This document shows positions 61,501-64,000 of a DNA stretch of 64,000 bases, one piece after another (the first letter of the stretch is position 1; every line of letters starts with the position of its first letter). This DNA comes from Pagrus major (taxonomy: Eukaryota > Chordata > Actinopteri > Spariformes > Sparidae). The notes beneath the pieces are model-generated. The model worked only from the letters and a program-made list of their open reading frames with translations, was not told where the DNA came from and made no database searches. The position numbers were made by a program, and so were the translations under genes. Location: positions 15,724,113 to 15,788,112 of the forward strand of contig NC_133223.1 of NCBI RefSeq assembly GCF_040436345.1, given 5' to 3'.

Positions 61501-63260
61501 TATGCTCTAATGAAATGTAAATGATATGAGCCACACCCCGGTGAGATGACGCCTGAACTCATATGTGCTCTCAAGGAAGTAGCCACCCTCCTGATGATTG
61601 AATAATTAGGCCTTTTCGATGGCTGTAAAACATGTTTTACAGGGGAAATGAAGAAATAAGACAACAGGTCATGTTACATGCTGTAAAGCTATAAGAACTC
61701 ATGTACCATGTCAAACCCTCATTAGGTAAGCTGCACAAGCTGTCAAAAAACCTCTCGTGAAAGTCGTAAATTAGATTAGGCTACTTCTTTTGCTTCAACA
61801 TAACACCCGGCTCTCCCTCCTGGCTCTCACAGTCTTAACTGGCCTCAACATTACAGTCTGAGCAGCAGCGACCTGGGGAGTGGTGCTGGAGCTGGGGACT
61901 GTGTACGGGGGGACTCTGTAATGTGTGTGTGAGTCATTATTTTCAGCTTCCATGCAGCACGCTGCAGGTTTCGGCAGGACAGAGACGGGGCTATGCTATG
62001 CTGGGTTGTGTGTTAATGAGACAGCTCTGCAGGGATGAGAAGAACACACACAGAGCAGCTCAGGAGACGTCTGCTGGCCTCCCGAAGGTAATTCCCTTAA
62101 ATGAAAAGCAGACTGCATGCTAGTCATTGTTGCGTCAAGGGGGTGAGGATGAATAGTGACGGGCTTGTATTTCAACACACCTCCCCGTGCTCTTATTACG
62201 GGGCTGAGATGAGTGGAGGCAGGGGTACCTTGTTCAGATGCTCCCCGCCGATGCTCTTTCTTACCCAATTATCCTTGACTAGAATGACTTGCGTAACACC
62301 GGCCGTGTCACGCAGCTTTGGAATGGATGTTTTATCCTATCAAGGCCTTTTCATTTTTCAGATTAAGAGTCTCTCTTGCTTCCAACCAAGGACGCCAGCA
62401 GGGCTGAAGTACATCTGGGAGACATTAGAGACACATGGAAGAGGCTCATTTCAGGCTCTTGTTAGCTCACCTGGCGCTTTAAGTAGGACCATTAATATTG
62501 ATCTACTTAAAATACGAACGGTTCACACGTGTCCGTTCGATGAGAAAGACGCAGCGTCCCCTCGGTGTGTCAATTCCAGCCATCGCTATCAAACTAACCC
62601 ACGCTGTGATTCGGAGCTAATAGGCTTTCCAGATGTTCTCCCTTGTATTTCATTGAATCCAACACCTCTGCAGGCCACTGTCCAGCCATAAATCACAGGC
62701 TGCGTGCTGCACGAGGAGAACGAGGGGATGTGGCTTGATGCATAAGTCACATGCTTGATTCATGAGCTCACTGCGAATATCTTCAGGACACAAGCGAAAC
62801 AATTAACTGTTACCTTAACCCCGAGGCCACAAAGTCTCTTAAAGGGATTTAGTATCCCCTTTATAAGCCCTGAAGCTCCGTCTCAAAGCCGTGGGGACAG
62901 CAGGGCTTTATAAGAATGATTTGGTTTTATGTGGTATTCTTGGATGACAGTCCACCACCAGTCACTGTGCAGTGTTAGCAACAGTTCACGGCTTTATTTG
63001 GTTCTGCAGGCGAGCTCCAGTTCCAACTTTCTGAGATTAGTCGGGATGAACAGATGTCTGATAAAATGTTCTGCTCTCATCCATTTAATGTAAATGTAGT
63101 GTGTGACCAAGGTTGTTATTAATCTCTATAAAGCACCAGGCAATGTTTTCCTTCCGATGGCTGAGCCAGGATAAGGTCCTGGTAAGAATTAACATCTATA
63201 CATCATGTGGGCTTAACATTTATCCATAAACAGAGTTGCACCCATCCTTTTGCTCCTAAT
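58574..63260. other. Intergenic stretch, no gene recognised
   Basis: A (GTAGAT)3 tract lies at 60184-60202. Long open frames near 60.9-61.4 kb and 62.1-62.7 kb have no family motif or splice context. 62.3-62.9 kb is repeat-poor and could be a conserved non-coding segment (inference only). Confidence 0.4.
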
Positions 63261-63264
63261 TTAA

Positions 63265-63568
63265 AGGGGCACTATGTAGTTTTGAAGAAGAAATTCAAAC
63301 AAAGAATTTTAATTTTTATAATATTGATATTAATGAGGTCATAATACAAACTCCATAACTGAATGAACACGCTTTTGTCAGAGGAAAACACAGTTTGAAG
63401 CTAGAATGGTGGCAGGGTCCGCCAAATATAAACAAAGTAAAACAGTATATTTGTTTATTTAGTTTAATCAGTCGTGAAAACAAAAACATTTTGTTTATTT
63501 AGTTTGTTTAGGCATAAAAAGTCGATGAAGATCTTTCTCTTTCACAAAACTACGTAACGCATCTTTAA
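63265..63568. mobile_element. GGGGCACTATGTAGTTTT-family element (copy D)
   Basis: The left end AAAGGGGCACTATGTAGTTTT and the right end AAAACTACGTAACGCATCTTT are inverted repeats. Internal GGTGGCAGGGTCCGCCAAAT matches copies A and C. Confidence 0.75.
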
Positions 63569-64000
63569 TATCCCATGTTGTGATTTGTTGATCCGTCTTA
63601 ACCATGCTATTTGATGAGCATCTCAGCCTTGAGCTGCATTCATTCATCTGAAATGTTATGAATCCGCACACACAAAATCAAGATGGTCATATTTCACTCC
63701 AAGTCTTCCCTCCAACTTCTCCTCAGTTACTGAGGCCTTGGGAACATCATGCCATTTTAAATCTTTCTCCTTCCTGAGAGGATGTCGCCTCGCTCCCACT
63801 TTTTCAGCCTTTAAAAATGGCCACTGGCGCGTCTGAAGTCCTCTAATGTGCAATCCATCTGCTCCGTGGCTCATACAGAGGAAATGAGCAGATCCATAAT
63901 CTTTACCTGCGCTGGCAAGTTGATCTGAAGTGGTGACGACAGCGATCGATCTGGTGTGAGGGCCTATCTCTCCAGGAGATTTTTTGTTTGGCTTAGATGT

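Noticed and set aside
62101..62691. 196-codon open frame
   Set aside because: No recognisable domain, no splice partners and a random-looking protein; probably chance in a moderately GC-rich stretch.

Overview
The window reads as nuclear DNA of a ray-finned fish, probably a percomorph-type teleost. Genes are split by GT-AG introns, with phase-1 introns around single-domain Ig exons. The intergenic DNA is full of typical teleost repeats: L2-type LINE and Tc1 remnants, small terminal-inverted-repeat (TIR) elements present in several copies, and long (CA)n and (TA)n tracts. There is no bacterial-style organisation, and I found no RNA gene or CRISPR array.

Three protein-coding genes are supported, all in the middle of the window. 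(1) 27947-19880, minus strand: a ten-exon gene for a single-pass membrane protein with a signal peptide, eight V-type Ig domains and a short tail. It belongs to the EWI family (CD101/IGSF3/PTGFRN/IGSF8) and is closest, from memory, to CD101/IGSF3. (2) 31574-40984, plus strand: klhl6, complete in seven exons (608 aa, BTB-BACK-Kelch), a CUL3 adaptor known from B lymphocytes. (3) 42852-52577, plus strand: a CD2/CD58-family adhesion receptor with about 13 exons: signal peptide, a cysteine-less first Ig domain, a four-cysteine second Ig domain, a transmembrane segment and a very long (about 450 aa) acidic, proline-rich tail. In human, CD58, IGSF3, CD2, PTGFRN and CD101 cluster together, so genes 1 and 3 look like a conserved piece of that immune-adhesion cluster, with klhl6 between them.

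The most unusual structure is the tail of gene 3. Its exons lie in about two and a half tandem copies of a genomic unit. The duplicated exons carry a PxPxPR motif, the ligand of CD2AP/CIN85-type SH3 domains, intact in two exons and decayed in two. The first copy has changed its splice donor, the third copy is cut in half by a deletion, and an in-frame TAG is followed by 35 more open, acidic codons.

The flanks (1-19.6 kb and 52.7-64 kb) and the large introns contain no convincing exon. They hold repeats: four copies of one TIR element (one a fold-back palindrome), two TTAA-flanked piggyBac-like elements, an L2 reverse-transcriptase remnant, a Tc1 remnant, a probable LTR-like remnant, nested TIR elements at 57.5-58.6 kb, and a 485-bp GATGA-type minisatellite between the divergent cd101-like and klhl6 genes. 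Splice sites, frames and motifs were read by eye. Family assignments rest on remembered family sequences, not on a database search.
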